A stretch of 22,594 bases of DNA, from IMG/VR virus record IMGVR_UViG_3300027704_000178, positions 1 through 22,594 of that record; one strand, 5' to 3'. How positions within the stretch are numbered: the first letter of the stretch is position 1; every line of letters starts with the position of its first letter. Positions 14,839 to 21,525 of the stretch are shown here, one piece after another. The position numbers and the translations under genes are program-made. Source of the stretch: a virus. The notes under the pieces are model-generated. The model did no database searches. It was not told the origin of the DNA and saw only the letters and a program-made list of their open reading frames with translations.

Positions 14839-14858
14839 TGTCATAACTTGTCATAACT
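14839..14858 (+). repeat. Tandem TGTCATAACT repeat at the predicted start site
   Basis: Two perfect head-to-tail copies of TGTCATAACT (14839-14848, 14849-14858) follow the plus promoter directly. Direct repeats of one helical turn at a start site are typical of regulator binding, but no regulator is identified. Confidence 0.6.
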
Positions 14859-14883
14859 TGAAATAGCCAGAGAGGGCCACAAA

Positions 14884-15555
14884 ATGAATTATTCTATCCA
14901 CAACCCAAGCGAAGGGAACAAAGTTAACGTTTATAAAACTTACAGTAATAAGAATACCTGCCCTAAGTCATGCCCCCTGGCGGGCAATGGATGCTATGCC
15001 GATAACTTCCACGTTAACCTGCACTGGTCCAAGGTATCCAGTGGCGAGCGCGGAACCGATTGGCAAGGTTTACTCGATAGCGTTAAAGCTTTACCTACTG
15101 GCGCACTATGGCGACACAATATAGCAGGCGATTTACGTGGAAAAGGCGAATACATCGACAATAAATCATTGCAACAGTTGACCCAGGCGAGCAAGTACAG
15201 AAAAAAGCAGGGTTTCACCTATACCCACTACAAACCTAACGCCAAAAACATCCAGGCACTAAAAAAAGCTAATGATAGCGGCTTTACTGTTAACTTAAGC
15301 TCCAACAATATAGCCCAAGCGGTAGAATACAAGAAACTAGGCTTGCCAGTCGTTACAGTTTTACCGATGGATGCACCTAACGTGCAAATTGTGGATGGTG
15401 TTAAAATTGTCGCTTGCCCAAGTGAAAAGAGCGACCGGGTAAAATGCGGAAACTGTGCGCATTCATTTTGCGCAGACTCAAAACGAGATTTTGTTGTGGG
15501 CTTTCGCGCGCATGGCACTAAGAAAAAGCAAGCTGACATAATAGCGAGAGGATAG
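14884..15555 (+). CDS. Cysteine-motif phage/plasmid protein (DUF7227-like)
   Basis: The 223-residue protein belongs to a widespread but uncharacterised phage and plasmid family. I recall it as DUF7227, but am not certain of the number. Seen in the sequence: N-terminal IHNPSEGNKVNVYKTYSNKN then C26-P-x2-C30-P-L-x4-C37-Y-A; a central LPTGALWRHNIAGDLRG and GFTYTHYKPN; NLSSNNIAQAVEY; LPVVTVLPMDAP; IVACPSE; and a second cysteine group C178, C188-x2-C191-x4-C196 followed by VVGFRAHGTKKKQADI. The two clusters suggest metal or Fe-S binding, and the strand pattern suggests a TIM-barrel-like fold. The function is unknown. It is the first gene after the divergent promoter. Confidence 0.8.
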   Translation: MNYSIHNPSEGNKVNVYKTYSNKNTCPKSCPLAGNGCYADNFHVNLHWSKVSSGERGTDWQGLLDSVKALPTGALWRHNIAGDLRGKGEYIDNKSLQQLTQASKYRKKQGFTYTHYKPNAKNIQALKKANDSGFTVNLSSNNIAQAVEYKKLGLPVVTVLPMDAPNVQIVDGVKIVACPSEKSDRVKCGNCAHSFCADSKRDFVVGFRAHGTKKKQADIIARG

Positions 15556-15559
15556 AAAA

Positions 15560-15874
15560 ATGCATCATTATGGAATTTTTGAATTAAGACACGAAGACGG
15601 CCAGGTATTTGAGACAATAGCGGCAAACTTTTTATCACGCGGCATAAAACACGCCTACAAAATAGCCGATACTTATGCAAGCGCCAAAACTGAGCAGCAT
15701 AAAGATCTAAATTTACACGGTTGCTGGCATATATACCACAATCACACAAACGAAGCGTTTAAGCCTAACCAACTGCGCGTTTATCGTGGAAGAATTGCCG
15801 GTACAGTTTCGCGCCAGGTGGTAACCAGGGAACAACTAACAGGAATTAAACCAGGAGGAACGAATGTTAAATAA
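15560..15874 (+). CDS. Unknown 104-residue protein
   Basis: The gene follows the cysteine-motif gene by 4 bases, with a GAGAGGA site before ATG 15560. The protein starts MHHYGIFELRHEDGQVFETI, includes a helix (NFLSRGIKHAYKIADTYASAKTEQHKD), a His-rich HGCWHIYHNHTNEAF and a basic C-terminus (RVYRGRIAGTVSRQVVTREQL). No family is recognised. The operon position suggests an accessory early role together with the gene before it. Confidence 0.68.
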   Translation: MHHYGIFELRHEDGQVFETIAANFLSRGIKHAYKIADTYASAKTEQHKDLNLHGCWHIYHNHTNEAFKPNQLRVYRGRIAGTVSRQVVTREQLTGIKPGGTNVK

Positions 15875-15938
15875 AGAAGACGTTTTTATGTTGATAGTGC
15901 TTTTGAGCTTGTTTTTAATCTTAGATAAGCTCATGTAA
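15864..15938 (+). CDS. 24-residue single-membrane-segment peptide
   Basis: ATG 15864 has an AGGAGG site 5 bases upstream and overlaps the end of the preceding gene by 11 bases. It ends at TAA 15936-15938, which overlaps the next start. The peptide begins MLNKEDVFMLIVLLSLFLIL and ends DKLM: a short charged head and a hydrophobic helix long enough to span the inner membrane. The ribosome site is among the best in the window, so translation is likely. Function unknown; small phage membrane peptides can block superinfection or modulate lysis. Confidence 0.65.
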   Translation: MLNKEDVFMLIVLLSLFLILDKLM

Positions 15939-16099
15939 TGGGCCAATTACTTTTTAGCCTGGTATTGATGCCGATAGTTTGGGGTTTAGTGTTTAAATAT
16001 TTAAGGAATCATAAAAAATGGCTTTTGTTTAAAGATATACTTTTAATCGGTTTAGCTTTAATAATATATGACTCATTAGACAAATTTTTTAACTTATAA
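15938..16099 (+). CDS. 53-residue protein with two membrane segments
   Basis: The start ATG 15938 overlaps the TAA of the 24-residue gene (TAATG) and the stop lies inside the following terminator. The sequence has a first membrane helix (LLFSLVLMPIVWGLVF, residues 4-19), a basic loop (KYLRNHKKW) and a second helix (ILLIGLALIIY), then DSLDKFFNL. The topology would place the basic loop in the cytoplasm. No family recognised. It is coupled to the peptide upstream, so the two may act as a pair in the inner membrane. Confidence 0.65.
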   Translation: MGQLLFSLVLMPIVWGLVFKYLRNHKKWLLFKDILLIGLALIIYDSLDKFFNL

Positions 16100-16121
16100 G
16101 GCCCTTAAATGGGCCTTTTTT
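16098..16121 (+). terminator. Intrinsic terminator of the plus operon
   Basis: AAGGCCC (16098-16104), loop TTAAAT and GGGCCTT (16111-16117) form a 7-bp stem running into six Ts (16116-16121). It overlaps the stop codon of the 53-residue gene. Confidence 0.85.
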
Positions 16122-16148
16122 ATGCCCTAGCACTTTGCCCAGGTTTAC

Positions 16149-16157
16149 TGATAGAAT
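16149..16157 (+). promoter_or_regulatory. Possible extended -10 promoter for the 76-residue gene
   Basis: TGATAGAAT is an extended -10 (TGN plus TAGAAT) 31 bases before the gene and just after the terminator. No good -35 is present, which extended -10 promoters tolerate. Confidence 0.35.
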
Positions 16158-16187
16158 CGAATACAGACAATTACAGGAGCCAATACA

Positions 16188-16418
16188 ATGTCTATAGAAG
16201 CAATAAACTGGCAAGACCTAAGCCATCGCGCAAGATCACTAATCTCGACAGATTGCGAACCTAATTATATCAGATCAATATTAGACCTTGCAGTATTGAC
16301 GTTTAGCGAAGATCAGATTGAGCAGATTGAAACTGCCCTGCATGCGGGCAATTCCGAAACTGTTAAAGGTGTTATTTATGATCAATTCATAGATTGCTTG
16401 TTTAATGACGTAGATTAG
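16188..16418 (+). CDS. Unknown 76-residue acidic protein
   Basis: The gene stands alone between a terminator and the convergent phosphoesterase gene. It starts at ATG 16188, 8 bases after AGGAG. The protein begins MSIEAINWQDLSHRARSLIS and is helical and acidic (LDLAVLTFSEDQIEQIETALHAGNSETVKGVIYDQFIDCLFNDVD). No family recognised. Its acidic helical build resembles small phage inhibitors or DNA-mimic type proteins, but this is not evidence of that function. Confidence 0.65.
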   Translation: MSIEAINWQDLSHRARSLISTDCEPNYIRSILDLAVLTFSEDQIEQIETALHAGNSETVKGVIYDQFIDCLFNDVD

Positions 16419-16419
16419 C

Positions 16420-16444
16420 AGCTACAATCGCTCAGTGGATCGCC
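16420..16444. repeat. 25-bp direct repeat, copy 1 (noncoding)
   Basis: Identical to 16500-16524 except at one base (C at 16431, T at 16511). It begins two bases after the stop of the plus gene. Read on the minus strand it reproduces the last codons of the phosphoesterase, the single difference being a synonymous Glu codon. Confidence 0.85.
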
Positions 16445-16473
16445 CGTATAGTTTTATATACACACAACTACAC

Positions 16474-16490
16474 ACAAAGTTCAGCTTTGT
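16474..16490. other. Small hairpin between convergent genes
   Basis: ACAAAG-TTCAG-CTTTGT forms a 6-bp stem in the 83 bases between the convergent genes. There is no T-run on either side, so it is a poor terminator, but it is the only candidate for ending the minus replication operon here. Confidence 0.35.
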
Positions 16491-16499
16491 ATATACATT

Positions 16500-16524
16500 A
16501 GCTACAATCGTTCAGTGGATCGCC
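16500..16524. repeat. 25-bp direct repeat, copy 2 (end of phosphoesterase gene)
   Basis: This copy overlaps the phosphoesterase stop codon (16502-16504) and encodes its last seven residues, RSTERL with the preceding Arg. Confidence 0.85.
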
Positions 16525-17659
16525 TAACCTCACCTTTTTCCTTATCTAAGACAATCAAGCACATGGATTGCCCACTTGTGTACCCTTGTTCATTGTGCCA
16601 TTTGTCTGAACTTGGCAAACCCGCGAACGACTCAGTAATACACCCGCCATAAGTCTCCATTGTCGTATTTTTGCTATGGATATGGCCGTGGTAGCAGTAT
16701 CGGTGCTTAGTTCGGCCCCAGATTTCAGGGTATTTGGCTGTAAAATACTCAGCCAGCTTGTTTGGTTTGGGTGCGTGACCATGCGATACAAGAAAAGCAG
16801 TTTTACCCCACTCAAACACCCAACAAGGTGCATCGCTCATCTCAATTTTAACTCGCTTGTTATTGCGCCAGTAAGCTTGCTGGTGAGCTTTTATCGCCAT
16901 GCTAAGCACTGAGTCATGATTTCCTTTAACGTGCCTTACAATTACGTTTTTGTACCTTTTTAGCGCTTCTTCAGTGATAAAAGACAACACTTCTAGCCCA
17001 ACAGCAAAGATTTCCTCTAAATGACCATCGGTATCAACCCTGGTGCCTTTTGTAGTAGTGGATTCAAAGTTATCTGAGTGAAAAAAATCACCTAACTGGT
17101 TAATTACTATCGTTTCACAGTCTGGCGCATTATTCATAAGGCGCATAAACACGTCTTTATGGCGCTGGGAAGCGATCTTAAGGTTATAATCATCACCGCT
17201 TATGCTCTCACTTGCCAGCATTCCGAAATGTGAGTCACCAATGTTGACTACGGCCAGCTCATTACCCTTAATTTTCTTTTGCGGCTTAGGTACAAACGGT
17301 GATTTACCTTTTTGGTACTCAATAAACGTGTCAAGTGCGCGCTTTACTGCCTCTAACTGGTCCTCATGCGCCAGATTACTCTTAACCCATTGGATTTTGA
17401 CCTGTCCATCATCACCGTATAGCGTAGAAACACCTTTAGCGACAAAACCATCGGGAACTGTGCGAGTCATATCGTGCTCAGGCGACCAACCACGTCTAGC
17501 GGCATTCTTTTTGACGTTAGCAAGGTTAACTTGCAGGTTTCTAAGGCTAATACCTATCAAATCGGCTGCTTGTTGTGCCGTTTTAGTGTCAAGCCTAGCC
17601 TGGACTGCTCTACGCTGTGGTTCGGACTCACAAAATTCTAGTAAACTCTCACTGATCAT
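16502..17659 (-). CDS. Calcineurin-like metallophosphoesterase with N-terminal HTH
   Basis: The 385-residue protein has two parts. Residues 1-65 contain a helix-turn-helix-like segment (TKTAQQAADLIGISLRNLQVNLANVKKNAARRGW). From about 130, all the metallophosphoesterase motifs are present: GDSH 141-144, GDFFH 190-194, GNHD 246-249, SHGH 292-295 and HGHIH 324-328. These bind two metals and hydrolyse phosphoester bonds. Phage relatives are often compared with SbcD/Mre11 nucleases or other MPEs, and the true substrate is unknown. The start ATG 17659 has GGAG upstream and overlaps the previous gene by 11 bases. It is the last gene of the replication operon, so a DNA or nucleotide role is likely. 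Confidence 0.88.
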   Translation of the reverse strand: MISESLLEFCESEPQRRAVQARLDTKTAQQAADLIGISLRNLQVNLANVKKNAARRGWSPEHDMTRTVPDGFVAKGVSTLYGDDGQVKIQWVKSNLAHEDQLEAVKRALDTFIEYQKGKSPFVPKPQKKIKGNELAVVNIGDSHFGMLASESISGDDYNLKIASQRHKDVFMRLMNNAPDCETIVINQLGDFFHSDNFESTTTKGTRVDTDGHLEEIFAVGLEVLSFITEEALKRYKNVIVRHVKGNHDSVLSMAIKAHQQAYWRNNKRVKIEMSDAPCWVFEWGKTAFLVSHGHAPKPNKLAEYFTAKYPEIWGRTKHRYCYHGHIHSKNTTMETYGGCITESFAGLPSSDKWHNEQGYTSGQSMCLIVLDKEKGEVRRSTERL

Positions 17660-17927
17660 CGCCTAACTCCTCCATGTGTAAATTATTTGCGTGTGTTATA
17701 AGTGTTGTTAAATACCCAGTGGCAGTCATCATACTTTCATCGTGTGGATCAAAACTGTAAACAAGCGTAGTTTGCTCATGTTCTGTCGGTGAAACTGCTA
17801 GCAATACAAATTGGATGGGATCAAAATCGACTGATTGTGAATCTTTTATCGCTTGCAGCAAGACTGCTTCAAACTTACTTAATCCATCAAGATCAATATG
17901 ATCTTTAAAGTTAATTACGTTAGACAT
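17649..17927 (-). CDS. Unknown 92-residue protein
   Basis: The protein begins MSNVINFKDHIDLDGLSKFE and has a helix (AVLLQAIKDSQSVDFDPIQFVLLAVSP), a strand pair (TTLVYSFDPHDESMMTATGYL) and a C-terminal helix (TTLITHANNLHMEEL). It is acidic. No family recognised. A GGAG lies about 9 bases before ATG 17927, and it overlaps the phosphoesterase gene by 11 bases, so the two are co-translated. Confidence 0.68.
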   Translation of the reverse strand: MSNVINFKDHIDLDGLSKFEAVLLQAIKDSQSVDFDPIQFVLLAVSPTEHEQTTLVYSFDPHDESMMTATGYLTTLITHANNLHMEELGDDQ

Positions 17928-17928
17928 T

Positions 17929-18360
17929 TTACTTTACTCCCGCATTATAGCGATTAGGCCAAGCTGGACAAGGCCAGCCAAGGCTAGATAGCCACTTGTG
18001 CAATATGTTGTACACATTATTGTACTCATCCACTGGTAAATCCTTAGCAAATGCTTTTCTTATCACCGCAGCCTGGATTGGATTCCAAAGATTCTCATGA
18101 ATTGTTACTTCTCGCCAGGGGATCTCAAAACCATCTTTCATTGCGGCAAGTACGACACGCTGATCAAGACCTGCATCATTTAATTGTTCAGCTAATAATC
18201 CGCACCATAATTGGAAAACATCTTTCTTAGATTTGGCTTGTTGCTTCTTAGATTCATCAATAGGCGTTATCGTCACCATGTAACCATCTTTGCAATATGC
18301 AATATTTGCATTTAGTATTGCTGCGTGCAACTGACATTTCTCTGCAACCTTAAATTCCAT
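17929..18360 (-). CDS. Unknown replication-region protein
   Basis: From ATG 18360 (preferred over an upstream in-frame start because GAGG precedes it and it fits an 11-base overlap with the previous gene) the protein has 143 residues. It begins MEFKVAEKCQLHAAILNANI, with the core segment SKKDVFQLWCGLLAEQLNDAGLDQRVVLAAMKDGFEIPWREVTIHENLWNPIQAAVIRKAF and a C-terminal VYNILHKWLSSLGWPCPAWPN. Helical phage proteins with a W-x3-I/L-A-x-Q, K-x-x-(F/G)-x-I-P and terminal helix-plus-Gly-x-x pattern occur in replication/recombination modules, in the size range of NinB, but the sequence is not clearly NinB. Function unknown. Confidence 0.7.
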   Translation of the reverse strand: MEFKVAEKCQLHAAILNANIAYCKDGYMVTITPIDESKKQQAKSKKDVFQLWCGLLAEQLNDAGLDQRVVLAAMKDGFEIPWREVTIHENLWNPIQAAVIRKAFAKDLPVDEYNNVYNILHKWLSSLGWPCPAWPNRYNAGVK

Positions 18361-18574
18361 CGTTACCACCTCGCAAGTAAGACATAAATCCATTGGTAGT
18401 CTGAGTGCAGGCCAATTCCTCGTCACATAATGATACCGGCTCATTCCTCCGACGCTTAAACCTTTCTATATCTTGTCGGTTAACACCTACAGCTTCAGCT
18501 ATCTCGGTGTTTGTCATACCAGTATGATCCAGTAGCTTACGCACCTTCTTTTCCATGCCATCGTTAAAATTCAT
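18350..18574 (-). CDS. Small helix-turn-helix protein
   Basis: The 74-residue protein carries a helix-turn-helix at about 12-42 (VRKLLDHTGMTNTEIAEAVGVNRQDIERFKRRR), with the usual Ala/Gly-Val turn and a basic recognition helix, and a short tail. It may regulate transcription of this operon or serve as a DNA-binding accessory. The start ATG 18574 has a strong AAGGAGG site, overlaps the preceding stop by four bases (ATGA), and the gene overlaps the next by 11 bases. Confidence 0.78.
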   Translation of the reverse strand: MNFNDGMEKKVRKLLDHTGMTNTEIAEAVGVNRQDIERFKRRRNEPVSLCDEELACTQTTNGFMSYLRGGNDGI

Positions 18575-18933
18575 AGCCCTTCCTCCTTAATAACTCTTTT
18601 AACGTAATCAGAATCAACTCCGCAGATTTCAGCGTGCCATAACTCACCTTTTAGGTAGCCTTTAGCGTTGTTAATCAGGTTCCGCTCTTCCTGCGATGGT
18701 TGACGCATCATTACCTGGTCCCAATTGTGCTTATCAATTAAAGCTAATTCAATAACCGACAGCATCAACTTTTTTTCTGGCGATGCCCAACATTCAGAGC
18801 TGTGATCGTAGCCAAACATAGGCGCTAATCGTTTAACCACAGAGTGAATTTTAATGAAGTTATTTCTCCACTCTAAATTTTTAGTCTTCCCTGCTCGGCT
18901 GCTAGTAGTCACAGTTTTAAATTTCGATTCCAT
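18571..18933 (-). CDS. Unknown 120-residue helical protein
   Basis: The protein begins MESKFKTVTTSSRAGKTKNL and has SPEKKLMLSVIELALIDKHNWD in the middle. The C-terminal half (NLINNAKGYLKGELWHAEICGVDSDYVKRVIKEEGL) has the pattern of a phage family in which an Asn/Asp-Ala-x2-(W/Y)-Leu helix is followed by a short Cys-x2-(A/G)-(L/V)-D and a basic helix. That pattern is helix-turn-helix-like. The family has no assigned role. The gene has no clear ribosome site and overlaps the previous gene by 25 bases, so coupling is probable. Confidence 0.68.
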   Translation of the reverse strand: MESKFKTVTTSSRAGKTKNLEWRNNFIKIHSVVKRLAPMFGYDHSSECWASPEKKLMLSVIELALIDKHNWDQVMMRQPSQEERNLINNAKGYLKGELWHAEICGVDSDYVKRVIKEEGL

Positions 18934-19211
18934 AGTTGCGTTACGATCTTAGTTTTTTGTGCATCCATATCCAGCGTGTTGATATGCCACCCATGCACAT
19001 TAGTGTTTTTAGGCAGCGGTGCGCTGTAAACTAACCCACCATTTTCCATTGATCTTAGCGCCCTATTAATATCACTTGGACGCTTATCCATAACTTCAGC
19101 ATACTGTTTTGCAGTCTGACCAGAAGTTTTTTTAACTAATTTATAAAGAACAACTCGGATTGGATCGCTCTTAACTGCATCGTATCTTTTTTTATGTAGA
19201 TTAGTAATCAA
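18909..19211 (-). CDS. Winged-helix DNA-binding protein (TTG start)
   Basis: The protein has 100 residues from TTG 19211, which has GAGGGG 7 bases upstream and overlaps the helicase stop by 11 bases. There is no alternative ATG before residue 42. Residues 18-65 form a winged helix-turn-helix (IRVVLYKLVKKTSGQTAKQYAEVMDKRPSDINRALRSMENGGLVYSAP), with the wing near residue 65. It would bind DNA in replication control or as an operon regulator. The placement between helicase and other small DNA-binding genes fits. Confidence 0.75.
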   Translation of the reverse strand: MITNLHKKRYDAVKSDPIRVVLYKLVKKTSGQTAKQYAEVMDKRPSDINRALRSMENGGLVYSAPLPKNTNVHGWHINTLDMDAQKTKIVTQLWNRNLKL

Positions 19212-20142
19212 TTACATTCCCCTCTAAAGGCATCGCCTTACCCTCTCTGCTTGTAAACTGCATACTGTCTTTGTGAAAGTATAACCCAAAATCCAACTCA
19301 GTCCCATCTTGCCGGTTTTTAACAAGTTTTAGTAAAACGTCTGGCTGAGTTAACCACTTTTCATCAAAAGGATAATTGTTATTCGGATCATTTCTTATCG
19401 CTATTGCTTTTTCTCTAGCCTTATTTCTGAACACTACAAAAACCTTATCCGCTAAATCAGATATTTCACCAGCGCCTCTAATACTAAACTTACCGACCTG
19501 CTCATTCTCGTCTGCACCTTTACGCATGTGGCACACTAGATGGATGTGCATGTTGTACATTTTAGCGGCAGCTCTCAACTGATTAACAAACTCACCTTGA
19601 GCTGTGTAGTCCTCACGACCAACGCCGCACATAGTTAAACTATCTATCGCTAAGTGGTTGATGTCAAGCTCTTGTCCAGCATAGTGTACAAGGCCTAGTA
19701 TACGCTCTTGAGGAACTTTATCTAAACAGTCATAGATATGCCCTACTTCCTTCATCCTCTCAAGCCATCCTAACGCAAAATCTCTCGATGGTGAACAACC
19801 TGCTGCTTGCGAACACATCCATTGCAGCGTTTCTTCTGGCTTCATTTCCATTGACGCTACCAGGCACCTGCGACCTCTGGCCATTAAGTAAGTAAAAACA
19901 TTACTCAGCAAAAGCGTCTTGCCGTGACCATTGATACCTGACCATATCGAAAGCTGGCCCTGACCTAACCTAACAGCGCTATGTGTCTTTGACCAAGGCA
20001 GTTTATCGCCAACCAAACCAGTACCACCCTCCAATTGCTTCAGCAACCTATCGCTGTAAGAATTAAATGTGCCAATTTCTTGACTCTCTTGTTTCCCAAT
20101 AAAACCTAATAAATCCTTATCCGTAATATCAATTTTTTGCAT
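19201..20142 (-). CDS. DnaB-like replicative helicase (RecA-fold domain only)
   Basis: The 313-residue protein is the hexameric helicase that unwinds DNA at the phage fork. The RecA-like core shows Walker A SGINGHGKT at 68-76, SMEM with the likely catalytic Glu near 99, Walker B LAIDSLT near 167, VCHMRK near 205 and RGAGEISDLADKVFVV at 222-237 with the family's Gln/Ser sensor region and Arg finger area. It lacks the DnaB N-terminal domain and starts with only 50 extra residues, like the short T7/Twinkle-like or phage-type helicases. The ATG 20142 has an AGGAGAG site. It is two genes downstream of the primase-type zinc domain. Confidence 0.88.
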   Translation of the reverse strand: MQKIDITDKDLLGFIGKQESQEIGTFNSYSDRLLKQLEGGTGLVGDKLPWSKTHSAVRLGQGQLSIWSGINGHGKTLLLSNVFTYLMARGRRCLVASMEMKPEETLQWMCSQAAGCSPSRDFALGWLERMKEVGHIYDCLDKVPQERILGLVHYAGQELDINHLAIDSLTMCGVGREDYTAQGEFVNQLRAAAKMYNMHIHLVCHMRKGADENEQVGKFSIRGAGEISDLADKVFVVFRNKAREKAIAIRNDPNNNYPFDEKWLTQPDVLLKLVKNRQDGTELDFGLYFHKDSMQFTSREGKAMPLEGNVIDY

Positions 20143-20225
20143 TTCTCTCTCCTGTTATTCCTAACACAACTTACCGCTAAAAAAGAGCCATTTAAGGGAA
20201 AACTTTACACCCCTTATCTGTACCT

Positions 20226-20864
20226 TTAAACCCATATTTGTGGTTCTTGCTCTCTGCAATCGCCTTTCTTGATGGTTAATACATCCCACTTATCCCTTAA
20301 TTTTTTTGGACTCAGGATATTTGACTTCCAAAAATCATCGCTATTGGCAAACCTGAATAAAATTAGTATCTCGCTATGAGAATAGTTATCTTGCTCTCTC
20401 ATCAACCTGATCTCATTAGCCCAGGATTCCATAGCTGGTTTTCGATGCCTTGGATTCAAACTTAAGATCAAATTGTAGATCGTTTCTGCTGTTTCAAGAT
20501 CGCTATTTTCGTAGTGTAGGTTCTTTTTAGGTTTACTTATAGGTTTGTGTCCCAAATTTGGTACTGCTTTTGAGGAAATATGGGTCTGCCCCAGTACCGT
20601 TAATGGGCTACCCCCTATAGCTAGAAAATACTGATTACTGGAACCCTCAACTTTGATCCTGTTGAGTAATTCTTTTTCATCTAAAAGCCGTAAAGCTTTC
20701 AATACAGTTTTTCTATCTAGCGATGTCTTCTTAGCGATGTAATTCACACTAGGATTACACTGACCTGTATCACCATTGTGACAATCTGATAGGCATAAAA
20801 GCACTAACTTCTCAGAGGAAGGCACTTGTATACCCCAAGCCCAGAATGTCGCCTGCGCGCTCAT
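20226..20864 (-). CDS. Phage replication protein, helix-turn-helix type (O / helicase-loader-like)
   Basis: The 212-residue protein starts MSAQATFWAWGIQVPSSEKL and then has a helix-turn-helix at 16-70 (VLLCLSDCHNGDTGQCNPSVNYIAKKTSLDRKTVLKALRLLDEKELL), typical of phage replication initiators. After a linker rich in Ser/Pro/Lys (90-120), the C-terminal 90 residues include NPRHRKPAMESWANEIRLMREQDNYSHSEILILFRFANSDDFWKSNILSPKKLRDKW, the helicase-loader-like end seen in many phages. It would bind the origin and deliver the helicase. The linker coding DNA contains the palindrome CCAAATTTGG within the 20-base match to the noncoding region. It overlaps the zinc-domain gene by 4 bases (ATGA). Confidence 0.83.
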   Translation of the reverse strand: MSAQATFWAWGIQVPSSEKLVLLCLSDCHNGDTGQCNPSVNYIAKKTSLDRKTVLKALRLLDEKELLNRIKVEGSSNQYFLAIGGSPLTVLGQTHISSKAVPNLGHKPISKPKKNLHYENSDLETAETIYNLILSLNPRHRKPAMESWANEIRLMREQDNYSHSEILILFRFANSDDFWKSNILSPKKLRDKWDVLTIKKGDCREQEPQIWV

Positions 20865-21253
20865 ACAGAGCCTCTCAGCGCCATAAACGATGCTAGTTCA
20901 TCGTTCTTATCTTCTTTTGTCTGCTTCAAACCTTTTTCTCTCCTGCTTTGCGATATATCTAAATACAATTCGTGATAGCCAACGGGTTTTATCCTGCGTT
21001 TAATGTGACATTCGTACCCATCATCAGGAAATAACTCGTGATACTTCATCCCAACGCTATCAATAACTTCTTTGGCACCGCATCCAGACCAACACTTGAT
21101 TAAGATTTTGCCATTGTCTGCCTCATCGATACAAAGTGAGGGGCTTTTGTCATCGTGTGCTGGGCATAATGCCACCCAACTTCTAGTGTGACCTTTTCTA
21201 GCCTTTACTTCCTTGGCGTGATTAAGCTTTGACACTAGCTTGTCTGCTGACAT
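20861..21253 (-). CDS. Stand-alone primase-type zinc-ribbon protein
   Basis: The 130-residue protein matches only the CHC2 zinc-binding domain of DnaG/VapE-like primases: SWVALC30-P-A-H33-DDKSPSLCIDEADNGKILIKC54-W-S-G-C58-G-A. The rest (GMKYHELFPDDGYE...) is the standard extension, and the C-terminal 40 residues are charged. There is no TOPRIM or polymerase domain in it or next to it. It may give the initiation complex template recognition while using another primase, for example the host's. ATG 21253 has GGAG upstream and overlaps the Cro-like gene by 19 bases. Confidence 0.8.
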   Translation of the reverse strand: MSADKLVSKLNHAKEVKARKGHTRSWVALCPAHDDKSPSLCIDEADNGKILIKCWSGCGAKEVIDSVGMKYHELFPDDGYECHIKRRIKPVGYHELYLDISQSRREKGLKQTKEDKNDELASFMALRGSV

Positions 21254-21414
21254 ACTGCACTCCTTAGCTCCTTAACTAATTTAAATTCTCTAGCCCTAGT
21301 GTCAGGAACATCTTCTTTCCACTGATAGACAGCCTGGACTTTACAGTTAAAGTATTCAGCCACTTCCATAGGTGAACCAAAGAACTCCACTAACTCTTCG
21401 TAACTTACTTTCAT
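21235..21414 (-). CDS. Cro-like transcriptional regulator
   Basis: The protein has 59 residues from ATG 21414, which has GGAGG 5 bases upstream. The longer frame starts at a TTG inside that ribosome site. Residues 1-45 (MKVSYEELVEFFGSPMEVAEYFNCKVQAVYQWKEDVPDTRAREFKLV) form a Cro-type helix-turn-helix, with the GS-x-x-x-(V/A)-A-x-x-(F/L) first helix and the QAVYQW recognition helix. It is the first gene of the minus replication operon, facing a divergent operon, so it likely binds the control region at 21415-21555 to switch early transcription. Dimer-type Cro fold expected. Confidence 0.85.
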   Translation of the reverse strand: MKVSYEELVEFFGSPMEVAEYFNCKVQAVYQWKEDVPDTRAREFKLVKELRSAVCQQTS

Positions 21415-21442
21415 ACATACCTCCAATTGATGTGAGCAGTGA

Positions 21443-21460
21443 ATGTAATGTAGCTTACAT
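21443..21460. promoter_or_regulatory. Inverted-repeat operator candidate ATGTAA-N6-TTACAT
   Basis: Perfect 6-base half sites separated by TGTAGC, 29 bases upstream of the Cro-like gene. On the minus strand a weak promoter (TTGCTA, 17 bases, TACATT) overlaps it, so binding would shut off the replication operon. No second full copy was seen. Confidence 0.55.
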
Positions 21461-21496
21461 AAAATAGCAAGCGTTTTATTTATTACAAATCGTTAA

Positions 21497-21525
21497 TTGT
21501 TTTTTTAAATAAATTAAACTATAGT
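21497..21525 (+). promoter_or_regulatory. Promoter for the divergent plus operon
   Basis: TTGTTT (21497-21502) and TATAGT (21520-21525) are 17 bases apart, within an AT-rich stretch. The first plus gene starts 30 bases after the -10 with a strong AGGAGG. The -35 is weak beyond TTG. Confidence 0.55.
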
